Made by a program: the position numbers and the translations under genes. A DNA stretch of 64,000 nt from Rhodococcus sp. ARC_M5 (GTDB lineage: Bacteria; Actinomycetota; Actinomycetes; Mycobacteriales; Mycobacteriaceae): NCBI RefSeq assembly GCF_022810405.1, contig NZ_JALGQE010000001.1, positions 674,715-738,714 of the forward strand, written 5' to 3'. Shown piece after piece: positions 28,143 through 38,990 of this stretch. Every line of letters starts with the position of its first letter. Position 1 is the first letter of the stretch. The notes beneath the pieces are model-generated. The model saw only the letters and a program-made list of their open reading frames with translations. It did not search any database and was not told where the DNA came from.

Positions 28143-29373
28143 GACCGGGCAGTTCTCCCGACGGCGCCTCTTCGGCGCCGTCGGGACCGGTGCTGCGCTC
28201 GTGGGAGTCGGGGCCCTCGCAGGACATGCAACGGCCTCCGGTGCCGAGGTGCCCACATCGGACGTCGTCGACTTTCGCGGAGACCATCAAGCCGGAATAG
28301 TCACACCGGCGCAGGACCGTATGCACTTCGTCGCGTTCGACATCACCACCGATTCTCGCGAGGACTTCGTTGCGCTGCTGAAGAAGTGGACGCTGATGGC
28401 CGAGCGGTTGGTGCATGGCGAGGAGACATTCGACGGCGGCGCGGTCGACGGCGGCGAGTACAACGTGCCCGCCGATACCGGCGAAGCACTCGGCCTGACG
28501 GCGTCGTCGCTGACGTTGACGATCGGCTTCGGTCCGTCGATGTTCGACCGATTCGATCTGGCCTCGAAAAAGCCTGCATCACTTGCCGATCTGCAGCATT
28601 TTCCGGCCGACAACCTCGATCCCCGCCGCTCCGGCGGAGACCTGTGCATCCAGGCCTGCGCCGACGACCCGCAGGTTGCCGTCCACGCCATCCGCAACCT
28701 TGCTCGCGTAGGTTTCGGCACGGTGTCGGTGAAATGGTCGCAACTCGGCTTCGGTCGAACCTCCTCCACCTCGACCACCCAGGCAACTCCGCGAAACCTG
28801 TTCGGATTCAAGGACGGAACGGCCAACCTCAAGGCCGAGGATCCGTCGTTGCTGGACGAGAACGTGTGGGTCTCTGCCGACGATGATCAAGAGTGGATGG
28901 CGGGTGGCTCGTACCTCGTGGCGCGTCGAATCCGAATGTTGATCGAATCGTGGGACCGCACCACGTTGAAGGAACAAGAGCGAGTGATCGGCCGCAGCAA
29001 GGGAACTGGTGCGCCGCTCGGGCAGAAAGACGAATTCGACGCACTCGATTTCGAGTCCCAGGGCCCCGAGGGCACGTTCATCGACAAGACCGCGCACGTG
29101 CGCCTGGCGTCGAAGGAGAACCTCGGCGGCGTCCAGCTCCTGCGTCGGGGATACAACTTCACCGACGGCTCCGACGGCTTCGGCCACCTCGACGCCGGAC
29201 TGTTCTTCATCGCCTACTGCCGCGACCCACTGACCCAATTCGTCCCGATGCAATTGGCCCTCTCCCGCAAAGACGCATTGAACGAATACATCCAACACGT
29301 GGGATCCGCGGTATTCGCCTGCCCACCCGGCGTCGGAGAATCCGAATACTGGGGTTCGACGCTGTTCGAGTAG
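28123..29373 (+). CDS. efeB: EfeB Dyp-type haem peroxidase
   Basis: 416 residues. The twin-arginine signal SRRRLFG with a long hydrophobic core indicates folded export with haem. The Dyp-family block GFKDGT carries the catalytic Asp near residue 228. A likely haem-ligand His is in TAHVRLAS, and QFVPMQLALSRKD near the end is the conserved distal region. It oxidises ferrous iron or strips iron from haem in the EfeUOB system. The start lies 20 bp inside efeO, so the genes are translationally coupled. Confidence 0.92.
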   Translation: MSSPDSKTGQFSRRRLFGAVGTGAALVGVGALAGHATASGAEVPTSDVVDFRGDHQAGIVTPAQDRMHFVAFDITTDSREDFVALLKKWTLMAERLVHGEETFDGGAVDGGEYNVPADTGEALGLTASSLTLTIGFGPSMFDRFDLASKKPASLADLQHFPADNLDPRRSGGDLCIQACADDPQVAVHAIRNLARVGFGTVSVKWSQLGFGRTSSTSTTQATPRNLFGFKDGTANLKAEDPSLLDENVWVSADDDQEWMAGGSYLVARRIRMLIESWDRTTLKEQERVIGRSKGTGAPLGQKDEFDALDFESQGPEGTFIDKTAHVRLASKENLGGVQLLRRGYNFTDGSDGFGHLDAGLFFIAYCRDPLTQFVPMQLALSRKDALNEYIQHVGSAVFACPPGVGESEYWGSTLFE

Positions 29374-29419
29374 TTCGGCCGCCGCCCCCACCCCGTCCCC
29401 GTCCAACCCCACCCCGTCC

Positions 29420-29470
29420 GCGTCAATGGACCCTTGCATGCGTCTGACCGCTGCAAGGGTTCATTGACGC
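29420..29470. repeat. 51-bp hairpin repeat, copy 1
   Basis: 19-bp arms starting GCGTCAATGGACC and ending GGTTCATTGACGC with one mismatch; the loop contains GCATGCGTCTG. It follows efeB by 46 bp and may also end the efe transcript. Confidence 0.7.
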
Positions 29471-29483
29471 AGCAGCCTGGTTC

Positions 29484-29534
29484 GCGTGAATGGCGCACTG
29501 CATACGTCTGGGCAGTGCAGTGGTCCATTGACGC
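29484..29534. repeat. 51-bp hairpin repeat, copy 2
   Basis: The same length and design as copy 1, 13 bp further on: arms GCGTGAATGG...CACTGCA and TGCAGTG...CCATTGACGC with a few mismatches, and loop GCATACGTCTG. The two copies share their ends and the CGTCTG loop but differ in the inner stem, where changes on each side are partly compensating. Confidence 0.7.
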
Positions 29535-29582
29535 GTTCGGGGGGGTGGGCGTCCGGGGGGGTGGGCGGTCCGGACGGGAGTG

Positions 29583-30497
29583 TCAGCCCCGCAGACCCCA
29601 GTGCTCTATCCAGTCCAGTGCAGACATCTCCCCCGACTCGATGCCGGCGTTGCGGGCCGACGCTTCGGCATTGCGGATCAGGGTTGCGAAATCCAATACC
29701 CGACGCCTCAGCAGGTCCTCGGCACTGTCTCCTCCGTGCGAGTGATCGACCCCGATGTGTACGACGCGTAGGCCGTCGGGAATCAGCTCGTCGGGCAGGC
29801 CTGCCTTGGTGGCTCGTCCGATCACTTTCTGCGCCAGTGCGAGTGAGGGCTGAGACAGGGCGATTCCGTCGACGCAGGACCCGCGTGCCTTCTCCGATGC
29901 CTTCTTCTCTTCCCAGGCCCGCTCTTGTTCGGCGATGTCGATGGGACCGGCATCCGTTCGACCGAGGTGCGGGCTGCGGTGAGTGAGCTTGGCGACGAGT
30001 CCGGCAGCGACGTCGTCGACATCGAACGCGTTCTCGGCGGCATCCTGGGCGATCCGGGAATGAAAGAGCACCTGCAGCAACAGGTCTCCGAGTTCCTCGC
30101 GCAGGTCCACCAGGTTGCCCGCGGCGATGGCGTCGAGCAGCTCGTAGGTTTCTTCCAGAAGGTAGCCACGCAACGACTCGTGGGTCTGCTGCGCTTCCCA
30201 ACCGCCGAGGGTGCGCAGGCGATCCATGAGTTGCACGGCTGCGATGACGTCGTCACCGGGTAGCTTCTCAGCAGCAACGACGCGTTCGCCGCGCGCGATC
30301 CGTTCCTGGACGTCGGGGTTGGCCGGGTCGGTGCTCACCAGCACTGCGTCGACGGCGTCGGGCGCGGCGGTTCCCGAGAACAGCCACCGCACCCGCACCG
30401 GTACCTCTTCGGTGAATTGCACCGCGCCGCCGAGGAATTCGACAGCGTCCACCGGCACTTGTGTGGGTCGAACAGGGTCGAGCAGAACTACCGTCAC
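29583..30497 (-). CDS. mazG: MazG nucleoside triphosphate pyrophosphohydrolase
   Basis: 304 residues. The MazG helical domain begins near residue 95 (QLMDRLRTLGGWE) and carries the metal motif EETYELLDAI, then REELGDLLLQVLFHSRIA (ExxE...ExxxD), then LTHRSPHLGRTD. It hydrolyses NTPs to NMP and PPi, acting in oxidative-damage pool cleaning. The N-terminal about 90 residues are the extra domain seen in mycobacterial MazG. GTG 30497 lies two bases after the mfd stop, so both form one transcript. The C-terminal segment after residue 210 is divergent. Confidence 0.9.
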   Translation of the reverse strand: MTVVLLDPVRPTQVPVDAVEFLGGAVQFTEEVPVRVRWLFSGTAAPDAVDAVLVSTDPANPDVQERIARGERVVAAEKLPGDDVIAAVQLMDRLRTLGGWEAQQTHESLRGYLLEETYELLDAIAAGNLVDLREELGDLLLQVLFHSRIAQDAAENAFDVDDVAAGLVAKLTHRSPHLGRTDAGPIDIAEQERAWEEKKASEKARGSCVDGIALSQPSLALAQKVIGRATKAGLPDELIPDGLRVVHIGVDHSHGGDSAEDLLRRRVLDFATLIRNAEASARNAGIESGEMSALDWIEHWGLRG

Positions 30498-30499
30498 CG

Positions 30500-33400
30500 C
30501 TACACCCCCACTGTTTGCTCCAACAACACCGACCGAGATGGCTTCCCGTCCAAGGATAGGATGAGATCGGCGATGAACTGCACCAATTCGACGTCGCGTA
30601 CGCGCGCCGCCCCCACGCCGCCCCCTTCGACGCGCGGCAGCGGCAACTGGACCACTCCGGTCGTGGCCCGGTACGCAGCGCTCGGGTAGAGCCGCTTGAG
30701 GCGGATCTGCTTGGAGTCGGGCAAGTCCATCGGCGCCAGCTTCACCTGCGTTCCGGCAACGTTGACGTCGGTGAGGCCGTATTCCTTGGCGATCAGGCGC
30801 AGCTTGGCGATGGAGACCAGTCGGCCGACCTCCTCGGGCAACGGGCCGTACCGGTCGACGAGTTCTTCGATGACGGCGTCGATGCCCTCGGAATCGGCTG
30901 CCGCAGCGAGCTTTCGATAGCCCTCGAGTCGCAACCGATCGCTGGTGACGTAATCGGGTGGAATGTTGGCGTCGACGGGGAGGTCGATACGAACTTCCTT
31001 GGGTGCCTCGTCGGTGGTGATGGGCTTTCCGTCGGCGGCCGCGCGGTACGCCTCGACCGCCTCACCGACGAGCCGCACGTACAGGTCGAATCCGACGCCT
31101 GCGACGTGGCCGGACTGCTCCGCGCCCAGAACGTTTCCGGCACCACGGATTTCGAGGTCCTTCATCGCCACGGCCATACCGGCACCGAGGTCGGAGTTCT
31201 GCGAGATGGTCGCCAGCCGGTCGTAGGCAGTCTCGGTGAGCGGCTTCTCGGGCGGATACAGGAAGTACGCGTAGCCACGCTCGCGGCTACGCCCCACGCG
31301 ACCGCGGAGCTGATGCAACTGCGACAGGCCGAGCGAATCGGACCGCTCCACGATCAGTGTGTTGGCGTTGGAGATGTCGAGACCGGTCTCGATGATGGTG
31401 GTACACACCAACACATCGGTCTCGCGTTGCCAGAACCCCTGCACGGTGCGCTCGAGGGTCTCCTCGTTCATCTGACCGTGTGCCGTCGCCACCCGGGCCT
31501 CGGGGACCAGATCGCGGATCTTCTTGGCGGCCTTGTCGATCGAGCTGACTCGGTTGTGGACGAAGAACACCTGACCGTCACGCAGCAACTCACGCCTGAT
31601 GGCCGCCGCGACCTGCTTGTCGTTGTACGCGCCCACATAGGTCAGCACCGGGTGCCGCTCCTCGGGCGGGGTGAGAATGGTAGACATCTCACGGATTCCG
31701 GCGAGGCTCATCTCGAGCGTTCGCGGAATCGGAGTCGCCGACATCGTCAGCACGTCGACGTGGGTTCGGAGCGACTTGATGTGCTCCTTGTGCTCGACGC
31801 CGAAGCGCTGCTCCTCGTCGACGATGACCAAGCCGAGGTCCTTCCACGCGACACCGGTCTGCAGCAACCGGTGCGTACCGACGACGATGTCCACCGTCCC
31901 GTCGGCCAACCCGGCCATGACCTCCTTGGACTCGGAGCCGTGCGTGAAGCGCGAGAGCCCCCTGACGGTCACCGGGAACGACGCCATCCGTGCGGTGAAG
32001 GTCTGCAGATGCTGTTGCGCCAGAAGCGTTGTCGGCACGAGCACGGCGACCTGCTTGCCGTCCTGCACCGCCTTGAACGCGGCGCGCACCGCGATCTCGG
32101 TCTTGCCGTACCCGACGTCACCGAGAATGACACGGTCCATCGGAACCGCCTTCTCCATGTCCGCCTTGACGTCGGTGATGGCCGTCATCTGGTCGACCGT
32201 CTCGGTGAAGCCGAACGCATCTTCCATTTCGAGCTGCCACGGGGTGTCGGGTCCGAAAGCGTGCCCGGGAGCGGCCTGCCGAGCCGCGTACAGCTGCACG
32301 AGCTCTCCGGCGATCTCGCGAACTGCCTTGCGCGCCTTGCGTTTGGTGTTGGCCCAATCGGATCCGCCAAGTTTGCTCAGAGACGGCAGCTCACCGCCGA
32401 CGTAACGCGAGAGCTGGTCGAGCGAGTCCATGGGGACGAAGAGTCGATCTCCGGGATGACCGCGCTTACTGGGTGCATATTCGACGACGAGATATTCGCG
32501 TCGCGCACCGCCGATGGTGCGCTCGACCATCTCGACGAATCGGCCGATGCCGTGCTGATCGTGCACGACGCTGTCGCCGGCCACCAGGGCGAGCGGATCG
32601 ACCTGATTGCGACGCTTCGCCGGGAGCTTGCGTCCCTCGCCCGCCGCGGCCACGCGGTTGCCGGTCAGATCACTCTCGGTGACGACCACGAGCTTCGCGT
32701 CGGGAAACACCAGGCCGTCGTGCAACGATCCGCACAGGACGTTCACGATGTCAGCGGCCGGGACCGCACCGGAATCGAGATGTGCTGCAGGAACTTCCGC
32801 CTCGGCGAGGCGTTCGATGATGCGGGTGGCGGTACCTGCGCCTGCCACGGAGATGACGGCGCGACCACCGGTGGCGATGTGCGCTCGCAAAGTCGCGAAC
32901 AGGGCCGTCAGCGCCTCCTCGGACCCCCGAACCTCCGGAACCGAATCGACGGCGAGTTCGACTTCCTCACCGTTTCCGGATGCGAGCGGGCTGATGGTCC
33001 ACCACGGACGGCCGTGGATCTGCGCAGACTCGCGAACCTGCCGCAGGGAACGGTAGGCCGAGGCCCCGAGGTCGAGTGACGCCCCTTCGAGGCTGGACGT
33101 GTCGAGGGTGGAGGTGTCGAGGGGCGCAGCTCCACCGATCGATGCAGCCGTCCAGGATGCTTCGAGGAACTCCTGGCCCGTGCGTACCAGATCTGTTGCG
33201 CGCGTGCGAATTCGCTCGGGGTCGCACAGCAACACGTGCGTTCCTGCGGGGAGGGTATCGGCGAGCAATTGCAGCTCACCCGGCTGCAGCAGCGGCAGCA
33301 ACGCCTCCATGCCCTCGACCGGGACGCCTGCGGACAGCTTGTCGAGCATCTCGACCAACGCGGTGTCGCCGGCATTGTCGGCTGCGAGTACTGCGGCGCG

Positions 33401-34231
33401 ATCGCGGACTTCCTGGGTGAGCAGCAGTTCGCGGCACGGCGGCGCGATGACCAGATCTACCTCGTGATCGGGCAACGAACGCTGATCGGAGACTGCGAAC
33501 GCACGGAGCTCGGTGATCTCGTCGCCCCAGAATTCCACGCGCACCGGATGATCTGCCGTCGGCGAGAAGAGGTCGAGGATGCCGCCGCGGACGGCGAACT
33601 CGCCGCGCTTGCCGACCATGTCCACGCGCACGTATCCGAACTCGACGAGTCGGTGGATCAAACCGTCGAAATCGATGTCCAGACCGACCTTCAAGGTCAC
33701 GGGCTCGATCTCGCCGAGACCCGGGGCCATCGGTTGCACCAGCGAGCGGACGGTGGTGACGATGACGCGCAGGGGATCGCCGTAGTCGGCGTCGCCGGGG
33801 CGCGCGAGCCGTCGGAGCACGTCGAGGCGTTTGCCGACGGTGTCGGCGCTCGGTGAGAGTCGCTCGTGCGGAAGGGTCTCCCACGACGGGAACATGACCA
33901 CTCCGCCGCCGAGAATCTGGCGGAGTTCGTCGGTCAGATCGTCCGCTTCACGCCCGGTGGCGGTCACGATCAACAGCTGGGTGTGCTGCGCGATTGCAGC
34001 GGCGACGAATGGGCGAACCGAGTGCGGTCCGATGAGCGTGTGCTCAGCGGTTCCGATTGCGTCGGCAACGGCCACCATCGACGAATCCGTCAGCGCCACG
34101 CTCGCCAGACCCGAGAGTTGCAGCGCCGCGTCGGGAACGATCGGGGCCGGCCCGGATGGAGAAATGGCAGGCAGAGAATCGGAAGACAACAGCAATGCTC
34201 CTACAAGCGATTCGAGGCGATGGCTGCTCAC
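30500..34231 (-). CDS. mfd: Transcription-repair coupling factor Mfd
   Basis: About 1243 residues, the usual size. UvrB-homology N-terminal part ([27 protein letters not shown]), RNA-polymerase-interacting domain [14 protein letters not shown] near residue 560, Walker [12 protein letters not shown] near 705, [13 protein letters not shown] near 805, motif VI-type [20 protein letters not shown], and the C-terminal TRCF domain LPEEVGRL. It displaces stalled RNA polymerase and recruits UvrA. The GTG at 34231 is the longest start; family similarity begins about 40 residues in, so a start somewhat downstream is possible. Confidence 0.96.
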   Translation of the reverse strand: MSSHRLESLVGALLLSSDSLPAISPSGPAPIVPDAALQLSGLASVALTDSSMVAVADAIGTAEHTLIGPHSVRPFVAAAIAQHTQLLIVTATGREADDLTDELRQILGGGVVMFPSWETLPHERLSPSADTVGKRLDVLRRLARPGDADYGDPLRVIVTTVRSLVQPMAPGLGEIEPVTLKVGLDIDFDGLIHRLVEFGYVRVDMVGKRGEFAVRGGILDLFSPTADHPVRVEFWGDEITELRAFAVSDQRSLPDHEVDLVIAPPCRELLLTQEVRDRAAVLAADNAGDTALVEMLDKLSAGVPVEGMEALLPLLQPGELQLLADTLPAGTHVLLCDPERIRTRATDLVRTGQEFLEASWTAASIGGAAPLDTSTLDTSSLEGASLDLGASAYRSLRQVRESAQIHGRPWWTISPLASGNGEEVELAVDSVPEVRGSEEALTALFATLRAHIATGGRAVISVAGAGTATRIIERLAEAEVPAAHLDSGAVPAADIVNVLCGSLHDGLVFPDAKLVVVTESDLTGNRVAAAGEGRKLPAKRRNQVDPLALVAGDSVVHDQHGIGRFVEMVERTIGGARREYLVVEYAPSKRGHPGDRLFVPMDSLDQLSRYVGGELPSLSKLGGSDWANTKRKARKAVREIAGELVQLYAARQAAPGHAFGPDTPWQLEMEDAFGFTETVDQMTAITDVKADMEKAVPMDRVILGDVGYGKTEIAVRAAFKAVQDGKQVAVLVPTTLLAQQHLQTFTARMASFPVTVRGLSRFTHGSESKEVMAGLADGTVDIVVGTHRLLQTGVAWKDLGLVIVDEEQRFGVEHKEHIKSLRTHVDVLTMSATPIPRTLEMSLAGIREMSTILTPPEERHPVLTYVGAYNDKQVAAAIRRELLRDGQVFFVHNRVSSIDKAAKKIRDLVPEARVATAHGQMNEETLERTVQGFWQRETDVLVCTTIIETGLDISNANTLIVERSDSLGLSQLHQLRGRVGRSRERGYAYFLYPPEKPLTETAYDRLATISQNSDLGAGMAVAMKDLEIRGAGNVLGAEQSGHVAGVGFDLYVRLVGEAVEAYRAAADGKPITTDEAPKEVRIDLPVDANIPPDYVTSDRLRLEGYRKLAAAADSEGIDAVIEELVDRYGPLPEEVGRLVSIAKLRLIAKEYGLTDVNVAGTQVKLAPMDLPDSKQIRLKRLYPSAAYRATTGVVQLPLPRVEGGGVGAARVRDVELVQFIADLILSLDGKPSRSVLLEQTVGV

Positions 34232-34465
34232 GCACAGTCACCACCGAGTCTATGGGAGTACACCGACTGCCCGGCAGGCGGGAGACGAGGACGGGCTACG
34301 TCAGAGCTGCATCGAGCATCGCTGCGAGAGACTCGGCGGCAGCGGCCGAGTCGTGACCCGGATCGTGCAGGCACTCGGTGACGATCGCGTCGCCTGCGAT
34401 CAACGGTGCGTACCCGGATCGACTCCGAGACGATATTGCGGACTTCGTTTCGAGAAACTCGTGAT

Positions 34466-35110
34466 TTACGGCCCGAAGCGAATGACTCGACGTGCTGCGA
34501 ATTCGCGGAAGTAGTCGAGCTTGTTGGCAGGCACCAAAGCCGGAAGAAGGTAGTACCAGAGGCGCTCCATGCGCGACGGCAGTTCCTCGGTGGTGGAGGT
34601 GGCAACGGCGACCATGTGCACACCCGTGAGAATCTCGAGCACGAGGGATCCGATGGTCTTGGGGTCCGAGTTGGGGTCGATGTCACCCTGCGCGATGGCC
34701 TTGGCGGCGAGCTTGTCGAACGATTCGCTCCACCCGGCCATGACGTTGCCCTCGGTCCCCCGGTAGTCGCCGATCTGGTGGCTCAGCCGGAGCATGGCCG
34801 AGACCATGGGATCGCTGACCGAGAGGTCGACGACGATGTAGGAGATGCCGATGGCCGCTTCCAGCGCCGGGATGCGGCCGTCGTTGAACTGCTGGCATGC
34901 AGTGATCAGGCGGGAATTACCCTCGTCGATGACCGCCCGCGCAAGTTCTTCCTTGGATCCGAAGTGGAAGTACAGAGCGCCCTTGGTGACCTGTGACTGA
35001 GAGATGATTTCGCTGAGGCTCGCGTTCGCGTACCCGAGGCGCAAGAATACGTTCGCTGCGCCAGCCAGCACGGTGTCGCGAGTGATTTCAGCGCGAGCCT
35101 GCCTGACCAT
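34466..35110 (-). CDS. TetR-family regulator, ScbR/gamma-butyrolactone-receptor-like
   Basis: 214 residues. HTH: RAEITRDTVLAGAANVFLRLGY, then LSEIISQSQVTKGALYFHFGSKEEL. The wording VTKGALYFHF.SKEEL and the ligand-domain layout resemble the ScbR/ArpA group that senses gamma-butyrolactones, though many such proteins have other ligands. ATG 35110 begins directly before the domain. It is in the same direction as mfd but 234 bp away, and 189 bp from the next TetR gene. The target genes cannot be told from the sequence. Confidence 0.85.
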   Translation of the reverse strand: MVRQARAEITRDTVLAGAANVFLRLGYANASLSEIISQSQVTKGALYFHFGSKEELARAVIDEGNSRLITACQQFNDGRIPALEAAIGISYIVVDLSVSDPMVSAMLRLSHQIGDYRGTEGNVMAGWSESFDKLAAKAIAQGDIDPNSDPKTIGSLVLEILTGVHMVAVATSTTEELPSRMERLWYYLLPALVPANKLDYFREFAARRVIRFGP

Positions 35111-35299
35111 AGGATCCGCCTTCGCAAGTTCAGAACTGCCACTGCGCAAATTACGCCCGAACGGTACCACTGAGTGGCTTTACGTCTTGTGCCAACATGC
35201 ATCGGTCCGATCGAGAACCCTGCGGGGAGTGACAGAGCTCTCACGGCCGACAAAGGGGACGATACCCCCTCTTTCCCAGGCAAGAGTCGAAACCGAGTC

Positions 35300-35938
35300 T
35301 CATTCCTCGGTCAATCGAGGGTCGGCCTCCAGATTCGTCAGTCCGTTCCAGCACAGGTTGACCACGTGCGCCGCAACCACCTCTTTCGACGGTGTGCGCA
35401 CATCGAGCCACCATTGCGCCGTCATCGACACCATTCCCACCAAGGCCTGGGCGTACATGGGCGCGAACTCGGGATCCAGTCCGCGGCGTGAGAAGTCCCC
35501 GGCCAGCATGTGCCCGACGCGACCGATGGCCTCGTTGAGCAACGACGAGTACTTACCGTCCTCGGCAGCGGCAGGGGAATCACGGACGAGAATGCGAAAA
35601 CCGTCGGTCCGGTCCTCGATGTAGGTCAGCAGTGCAAGTGCGACACGTTCGACGCGAATCCGCGACCGATTGAGGTCGAGTGACTTGGTGATCATGCCGA
35701 GAAGCGTCGACATCTCTCGGTCGACGATGACGGCATAGAGGCCTTCCTTGCCGCCGAAGTGTTCGTAGACGACCGGCTTGGACACGTTCGCACGTCCGGC
35801 GATCTCCTCCACCGAGGCAGCCTCGTACCCGCGTTCGGCGAACAGCGTCCGGCCCACCTCTATCAACTGTTCGCGCCGTTGCGTCCCTGTCATCCGGACC
35901 CGAGGTGAGCGTTCCTGCTCGGAGGCTGCGCCTGTCAT
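35300..35938 (-). CDS. TetR-family regulator (mfd-linked, Rv1019-like position)
   Basis: 212 residues. The HTH reads RREQLIEVGRTLFAERGYEA, then VEEIAGRANVSKPVVYEHFGGKEGLY. The C-terminal domain contains ALVGMVSMTAQWWLDVR. Its place between mfd and glmU, transcribed away from glmU, corresponds to M. tuberculosis Rv1019. Function is unknown; in mycobacteria this regulator is thought to act on the adjacent mfd-mazG genes. Confidence 0.87.
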   Translation of the reverse strand: MTGAASEQERSPRVRMTGTQRREQLIEVGRTLFAERGYEAASVEEIAGRANVSKPVVYEHFGGKEGLYAVIVDREMSTLLGMITKSLDLNRSRIRVERVALALLTYIEDRTDGFRILVRDSPAAAEDGKYSSLLNEAIGRVGHMLAGDFSRRGLDPEFAPMYAQALVGMVSMTAQWWLDVRTPSKEVVAAHVVNLCWNGLTNLEADPRLTEE

Positions 35939-36196
35939 GGAAAACCGCTTCCGTTGCCGACCGTGTGCACTGTCGGACGCCGCATTCGACGCCTTCCTTC
36001 ACCCTAACCATGCCCGAACCATCCGGTTTCGAGCGTCGGGAGTGCGGGTACGAGAACGGGTCGGGTGGTCTCTATTACGTCGCGGTTCGACTCACCACCA
36101 CCTCGCGTGCGAGGATCGTTGCGCTCAGTGGGAGCGCAGCGGCAAACGAATGAGTCGTTCGATTCGTCGGCCACTGATGAAACCGCTGGCCGTTTA

Positions 36197-36267
36197 TCCG
36201 CCGTGGTGTAATGGCAGCACCTCTGATTTTGGTTCAGATAGTTCAGGTTCGAGTCCTGGCGGCGGAG
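36197..36267 (+). tRNA. tRNA-Gln (anticodon UUG)
   Basis: TCCGCCG/CGGCGGA acceptor stem, anticodon stem TCTGA/TCAGA with loop TTTTGGT, and T arm CAGG-TTCGAGT-CCTG. CCA is not encoded. It stands 52 bp upstream of glmU on the same strand, as in related genomes. Confidence 0.93.
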
Positions 36268-36319
36268 CGAGCAACATCATTCGTGCATACCGTCTTCGCG
36301 TTACCGCCTGAGGAGCTCA

Positions 36320-37792
36320 ATGCCTGTGCAGACCGCCGTGGTCGTTCTCGCTGCGGGTGCAGGTACCCGAATGCGGTCGAAGACTCCGAAAGTTCTGCAT
36401 CCCCTCGCCGGCCGCACGATGCTCGCGCACGCTCTCCACGCAGCCGCCGACCTCGGCCCCGACCATCTGGTGACCGTCGTCGGGCACGATCGCGAGCGAG
36501 TGACCGACGCCGTCAACGACCTCGCGGCCACCTTCGGTCGCACGATTCACACCGCCGTCCAGGATCGCCAGCTCGGCACCGGACACGCCGTCCAGTGCGG
36601 CCTCGCAGCCCTTCCCGACGACTTCGAGGGCACGATCCTCGTCACCGCGGCCGATGTTCCCCTGCTCGACGGCCACACACTCAAAGCTCTGCTCGACGAG
36701 CATCTGAGCGCCCCGCGGCCCGCGGCCGCAACAGTGCTGACCTTTCTTCCGGACGATGCCAACGGCTACGGCCGCATCGTCCGCACCGACGACGGTGAAG
36801 TGGCCGAGATCGTCGAGCACGCCGACGCCACCCCCGCTCAAGTGCTGATCGGTGAGGTCAACTCCGGCGTCTACGCATTCGACGCCGTTGCACTGCGTAC
36901 CGCCCTGGGCAAACTCAGCACCGCCAACGCTCAGCACGAGCTGTACTTGACCGACGTCGTCAAGATCAGCAAGGCCGACGGCAAAGCCGTCTACGGCACC
37001 CAGCTCGCCGATCCCGATCTGGTGGTGGGCGTCAACGACCGCGTCCAGCTCGCGCACGTCACGTCCGTGCTCAACCGCCACATCGTCGAACGGCACATGC
37101 GGGCCGGAGTCACCGTCGTCGACCCGTCGACCACCTGGATCGACATCGACGTCACCCTCGGCGCGGACGTCCGCATCGAACCCGGCGTCCAACTCCACGG
37201 CAAGACCCACATCGCCGACGACGCCATCGTCGGGCCGGACTCGACCCTGCGTGACGTCGAGATCGGCGAGCGCGCGTCGGTCGTACGAACCCACGCCGAG
37301 CAGGCCGTGATCGGACCTGACGCCACCGTCGGGCCGTTCACCTACCTTCGTCCCGGCACGGTGCTGGGCGAAGGCGGCAAACTCGGTGCCTACGTCGAGA
37401 CGAAGAACGCCACGATCGGCAACCACACCAAGGTTCCGCACCTCACGTACGTCGGCGACGCCACGATCGGGCACCACAGCAACATCGGTTGCTCCAACGT
37501 CTTCGCCAACTACGACGGCGTCAACAAGAGCCGTACGGAAATCGGATCCCACGTACGGACCGGTTCCGACTCGACGTTCGTCGCACCCGTGCATGTGGGC
37601 GACGGCGCTTACACCGGTGCAGGAACAGTGGTTCGGGACGATGTTCCTCCCGGCGCGCTGGCTGTCTCCGGTGGCAAGCAACGCAATATCGAAGGCTGGG
37701 TCATCGACAACAGGCCCGGAACCGAAGCTGCGAAAGCAGCGGCGCTCGCAGATCGTGATCGGCAAGAACAAAAGGACGGCGAAGAGCAGTGA
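36320..37792 (+). CDS. glmU: Bifunctional GlmU: GlcNAc-1-P uridyltransferase and glucosamine-1-P acetyltransferase
   Basis: 490 residues. The N-terminal nucleotidyltransferase has [19 protein letters not shown] left-handed beta-helix of hexapeptide repeats starts near residue 250, with the acetyltransferase site in [10 protein letters not shown] and [18 protein letters not shown] [17 protein letters not shown]. It makes UDP-GlcNAc for peptidoglycan. GAGGAG precedes ATG 36320. The stop overlaps the GTG of prs by four bases. Confidence 0.96.
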   Translation: MPVQTAVVVLAAGAGTRMRSKTPKVLHPLAGRTMLAHALHAAADLGPDHLVTVVGHDRERVTDAVNDLAATFGRTIHTAVQDRQLGTGHAVQCGLAALPDDFEGTILVTAADVPLLDGHTLKALLDEHLSAPRPAAATVLTFLPDDANGYGRIVRTDDGEVAEIVEHADATPAQVLIGEVNSGVYAFDAVALRTALGKLSTANAQHELYLTDVVKISKADGKAVYGTQLADPDLVVGVNDRVQLAHVTSVLNRHIVERHMRAGVTVVDPSTTWIDIDVTLGADVRIEPGVQLHGKTHIADDAIVGPDSTLRDVEIGERASVVRTHAEQAVIGPDATVGPFTYLRPGTVLGEGGKLGAYVETKNATIGNHTKVPHLTYVGDATIGHHSNIGCSNVFANYDGVNKSRTEIGSHVRTGSDSTFVAPVHVGDGAYTGAGTVVRDDVPPGALAVSGGKQRNIEGWVIDNRPGTEAAKAAALADRDRQEQKDGEEQ

Positions 37793-38772
37793 CCACCCCT
37801 AATTGGATCGACAACCAGAAGAACCTGATGTTGTTTTCTGGTCGAGCACATCCGGAGTTGGCCGAGCAGGTCGCCAAGGAACTCGGAATCGACGTCACCC
37901 CGCAGACCGCGCGTGACTTCGCCAACGGCGAGATCTTCGTTCGCTTCGAGGAGTCGGTCCGCGGATCGGACGCCTTCGTGCTGCAGTCGCATCCGTTCCC
38001 GCTCAACACCTGGCTGATGGAACAGCTCATCATGATCGACGCGCTCAAGCGCGGATCGGCCAAGCGCATCACCGCGATCCTGCCGTTCTATCCCTATGCG
38101 CGACAGGACAAGAAGCACCGCGGCCGCGAGCCCATCTCCGCCCGCCTGGTCGCCGACCTGCTCAAGACAGCAGGAGCCGACCGCATCATCACCGTCGACC
38201 TGCACACCGATCAGATCCAGGGCTTCTTCGACGGCCCCGTCGATCACATGCATGCACACAGCCAGCTCGCCGATCACATCCGCGGTAAGTACAGCCTCGA
38301 GCACATCACCGTCGTCTCCCCCGACTCCGGCCGTGTGCGCGTCGCCGAGAAGTGGGCCGACTCGTTCGGCGGCGCACCGCTCGCCTTCATCCACAAGACG
38401 CGTGACCCGTTGGTGCCCAACCAGGTCAAGTCCAACCGCGTGGTCGGTGACGTCGAAGGCCGCACCTGCATCCTCATCGACGACATGATCGACACCGGCG
38501 GCACCATCGCCGGAGCAGTCAAGGTGCTCAAGGAAGCCGGAGCGGGTGACGTCGTCATCGCTGCAACCCACGGCGTGCTGTCCAACCCGGCCGCCGAGCG
38601 CCTCGCCAACTGCGGTGCCAAGGAAGTCGTCGTCACCAACACCCTGCCGATCAGCGACGAGAAGCGCTTCGACACGCTGACCGAGCTCTCGATCGCTCCG
38701 CTGCTGGCTCGCACCATCCGCGAGGTCTTCGAAAACGGTTCGGTGACAAGCTTGTTCAACGGCAGCGCCTAG
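37789..38772 (+). CDS. prs: Ribose-phosphate pyrophosphokinase
   Basis: A 327-residue PRPP synthetase. Flexible-loop [15 protein letters not shown], metal/ribose-phosphate [15 protein letters not shown] and the PRPP-binding loop [11 protein letters not shown] are intact. It makes PRPP for nucleotides, His, Trp, NAD and, in this order, decaprenylphosphoryl-arabinose. GTG 37789 overlaps the glmU stop (GTGA), indicating translational coupling. Confidence 0.97.
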   Translation: MTTPNWIDNQKNLMLFSGRAHPELAEQVAKELGIDVTPQTARDFANGEIFVRFEESVRGSDAFVLQSHPFPLNTWLMEQLIMIDALKRGSAKRITAILPFYPYARQDKKHRGREPISARLVADLLKTAGADRIITVDLHTDQIQGFFDGPVDHMHAHSQLADHIRGKYSLEHITVVSPDSGRVRVAEKWADSFGGAPLAFIHKTRDPLVPNQVKSNRVVGDVEGRTCILIDDMIDTGGTIAGAVKVLKEAGAGDVVIAATHGVLSNPAAERLANCGAKEVVVTNTLPISDEKRFDTLTELSIAPLLARTIREVFENGSVTSLFNGSA

Positions 38773-38776
38773 TACC

Positions 38777-38838
38777 CCTGGGTCCTTCCGCAGGCTCCAC
38801 TCCTAGCACCGCCTGGGTCGTTCCGCAGCCTCCACTCC
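38777..38838. repeat. Tandem 27-bp repeat after prs
   Basis: 38777-38803 and 38812-38838 match in 25 of 27 positions (shared core TTCCGCAG, CTCCACTCC) with an eight-base spacer. It begins five bases after the prs stop. Confidence 0.6.
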
Positions 38839-38867
38839 CGACCTCCAGGTCTGTTTCGCTCGATCCG

Positions 38868-38970
38868 AAACCCGCCCCGCCCACTCTCCGTCCGCGTCGC
38901 ATGAACTACGTCACGTCCGTGACCCGAACATGCAGCTCGCGAGACGGGGGTGTGTGGGGCGGGTTTTGTT
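38868..38970 (+). terminator. Terminator of glmU-prs
   Basis: AAACCCGCCCC (38868-38878) pairs perfectly with GGGGCGGGTTT (38956-38966), and TTTTGTTGT follows on the plus strand. The loop is long (77 bases). Confidence 0.5.
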
Positions 38971-38990
38971 GTCACCTAAGATGACTCGTC

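Noticed and set aside
31106..33079. 657-codon plus-strand frame inside mfd
   Set aside because: Opposite a highly conserved housekeeping gene; codon periodicity belongs to mfd.
35111..35299. Promoter palindrome between the two TetR genes near mfd
   Set aside because: No dyad longer than chance was found by eye.
36317..37771. 484-codon minus-strand frame over glmU
   Set aside because: Antisense shadow of glmU.
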